Positions 12,631 to 13,670 of a stretch of DNA of 13,670 bases are shown here, in pieces. A program made the position numbers and the translations under genes. The DNA is from GCA-003244245 sp049673305 (GTDB taxonomy: Bacteria > Actinomycetota > Actinomycetes > Mycobacteriales > Pseudonocardiaceae), in the NCBI GenBank assembly GCA_049673305.1, contig JBATXM010000279.1:1-13670 (forward strand), in the 5' to 3' direction. Under the pieces are notes generated by a model, which ran no database searches, was not told the origin of the DNA, and worked only from the letters and a program-made list of their open reading frames with translations. How positions within the stretch are numbered: position 1 is the first letter of the stretch; every line of letters begins with the position of its first letter.

Positions 12631-13313
12631 GGAGGGACCGGCGCGAGCGCCGGCGGTCGGGCGTCACGACGCCATACCGCGGTGATGCCCTCGCTAGGCA
12701 ACCACACCTTGTCCCATTGCCTGCGCCGGTGTTGCCGCAGGCAATGACGTGAGACCTCCGGCGAGTAGACGTCGAACACAGTGCCCCGCTGGCCGTAGAC
12801 CAGGACCGCATGACAGCCGACCTCGCCCCAGTCGTTGTCGACCGAGACCCACACCAGGCGGCTGCGGTCCAGGGCGTCGCGGATGTCGGTGAGCGTGGGC
12901 TGGCGGTGCTCAGTTCGCATCCTGGGGCCGAAAGCGCTCAACTCTTGTGCCGCGAGACACTCGCGGCGGTGCCGCGCGAGCTGATGCGGAGTCCAGTACT
13001 CGTCCCACGAAGAGTCCCAGTCCTGGCGGTAATAGCGCCGCAAGTAATCGATGCCCTCCCGCAGGAACCGCTGCGGCTGGTAAGCACCCACCAGGTGCAG
13101 GCAGAGGCCTTGCTGGAGCAGGAAGCGCCTGGCCTCAGCACGCTGCGCCGCGCACCCTGGCTCCCGACCAATCTCGCGATCAACCCACCGCGTGTCCGGG
13201 GCATCGGTGACCCCCAACACGTACAGCACGTTCGCCACGACACAGGTCAAACAGGAGTTGTCGTCCACCTGATACAGCTCCAGCGGCTCTCGCTGGCCCA
13301 TGACGCCGGTCAC
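12627..13313 (-). CDS. C39-like papain-fold cysteine peptidase
   Basis: The protein is about 228 residues from the GTG at 13313, which has GGGGA seven bases upstream; ATG 13301 is an alternative four codons later. The N-terminal motif YQVDDNSCLTCVVANVLYVLG has the C39 arrangement of Gln, catalytic Cys21 and a following helix. His168 in GEVGCHAVLVYG and Asp181 in VFDVYSPE complete a plausible triad. The middle is rich in Trp, Tyr and Arg (YLRRYYRQDWDSSWDEYW). No signal peptide or transporter domain is present, so it is a stand-alone cytosolic member, not a bacteriocin-processing ABC transporter. Substrate unknown. It is convergent with the methyltransferase, and its start lies about 200 bases from repeat copy 2. 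Confidence 0.75.
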   Translation of the reverse strand: MTGVMGQREPLELYQVDDNSCLTCVVANVLYVLGVTDAPDTRWVDREIGREPGCAAQRAEARRFLLQQGLCLHLVGAYQPQRFLREGIDYLRRYYRQDWDSSWDEYWTPHQLARHRRECLAAQELSAFGPRMRTEHRQPTLTDIRDALDRSRLVWVSVDNDWGEVGCHAVLVYGQRGTVFDVYSPEVSRHCLRQHRRRQWDKVWLPSEGITAVWRRDARPPALAPVPP

Positions 13314-13517
13314 CACACGATCCCCACAGGGCACTGTACCTGGACGACCGGCTCTTACCCGGTCCCTGGAGTCACGGCGTCTCAGTCTGCCGGCACGCCG
13401 TAGAGCAGAACGGGTTGCCCTCAGAAAGTTCCGAGCCGAGCGTGGATCACCCGGCGCCGGCCAGCGGCAAGCACTCGGCACGGCCCCGTTACGGACGGTG
13501 TTCACCCCCGCTAGGAG

Positions 13518-13670
13518 AACAGAGTTGTTGGCGGCGTCGGAACAGCGTGCCGCCGCACATGCTGGGCAACCTCATGGCGTGCTGCCCGGGTACCCACGGG
13601 GGTGTCTCTCCGCCGGATGATTCGTGATCGTTGTTTGGGAAGATTTAGCCGCGCTGAGCGCGGCTAAATC
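13518..13670 (+). repeat. Structured direct repeat, copy 2 (runs off the window)
   Basis: This is the same element as at 512-682, in the same orientation. The opening (AACAGAGTTGTTGGCGGCGT and onward) is identical for 33 bases, the middle is diverged, and GGATGATTC plus TGATCGTTGTTTGGGAAGAT is shared. The hairpin tip is complete here: 13642-13655 pairs perfectly with 13657-13670 around one base. The right arm of the outer stem lies beyond the window. Base changes relative to copy 1 are paired. It sits upstream of the C39-like gene. Confidence 0.75.

Overview
The window is high-GC DNA from an actinobacterium. The evidence is a divergent Scr1-type XRE/DUF397 pair, a mycobacterial-type bifunctional dCTP deaminase next to a tRNA-Gly gene, GTG starts, an LCMT-type methyltransferase and a probable leaderless promoter. 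The gene mix fits Pseudonocardiales, Streptosporangiales, Frankiales or Streptomycetales. I cannot name the genus from sequence alone.

Bases 1-1700 are a decayed run of nucleotide-processing genes. They comprise a 5'-truncated MazG-like fragment, an endonuclease/exonuclease/phosphatase (EEP) gene whose middle is replaced by a structured repeat element, and a Nudix hydrolase interrupted by one in-frame TAG. Bases 1700-3300 hold the XRE regulator with its overlapping DUF397 partner on the minus strand and a divergent small Cys-cluster protein. Bases 3333-4507 (minus) hold a coiled-coil repeat protein and a conserved-looking protein of unknown function. Bases 4508-6071 are gene-poor apart from a 39-residue single-pass membrane protein on the minus strand. 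A small secreted Asn/Gly/Gln-rich protein follows, closed by a very strong terminator.

Bases 6480-6905 hold the C-terminal remnant of a tyrosine recombinase next to tRNA-Gly(CCC), which suggests an old integrated element. From 6986 rightwards most genes are on the plus strand: dcd, a small HTH protein with a consensus-like promoter placed for leaderless initiation, a two-domain VOC protein, then PRTase_2-like protein, HAD phosphatase, TerC and methyltransferase genes. The PRTase, HAD and TerC set resembles part of the Ter-dependent stress-response pathway predicted to make a nucleoside-like metabolite. No ATP-grasp or TerD gene is visible here. On the minus strand, a C39-like papain-fold peptidase gene runs toward the methyltransferase and abuts a remnant of an FAD-linked oxidoreductase.

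The strongest unusual signal is a 161-residue mini-intein inside dcd. It begins with Ala instead of Cys/Ser and carries the Trp, Cys and Thr positions that define class 3 inteins, and it sits directly before the catalytic Ser-Ser of the deaminase. The second is a direct repeat near both ends of the window (512-682 and 13518-end). Its long hairpin differs between copies by paired changes that preserve base pairing. One copy lies in the broken EEP gene.
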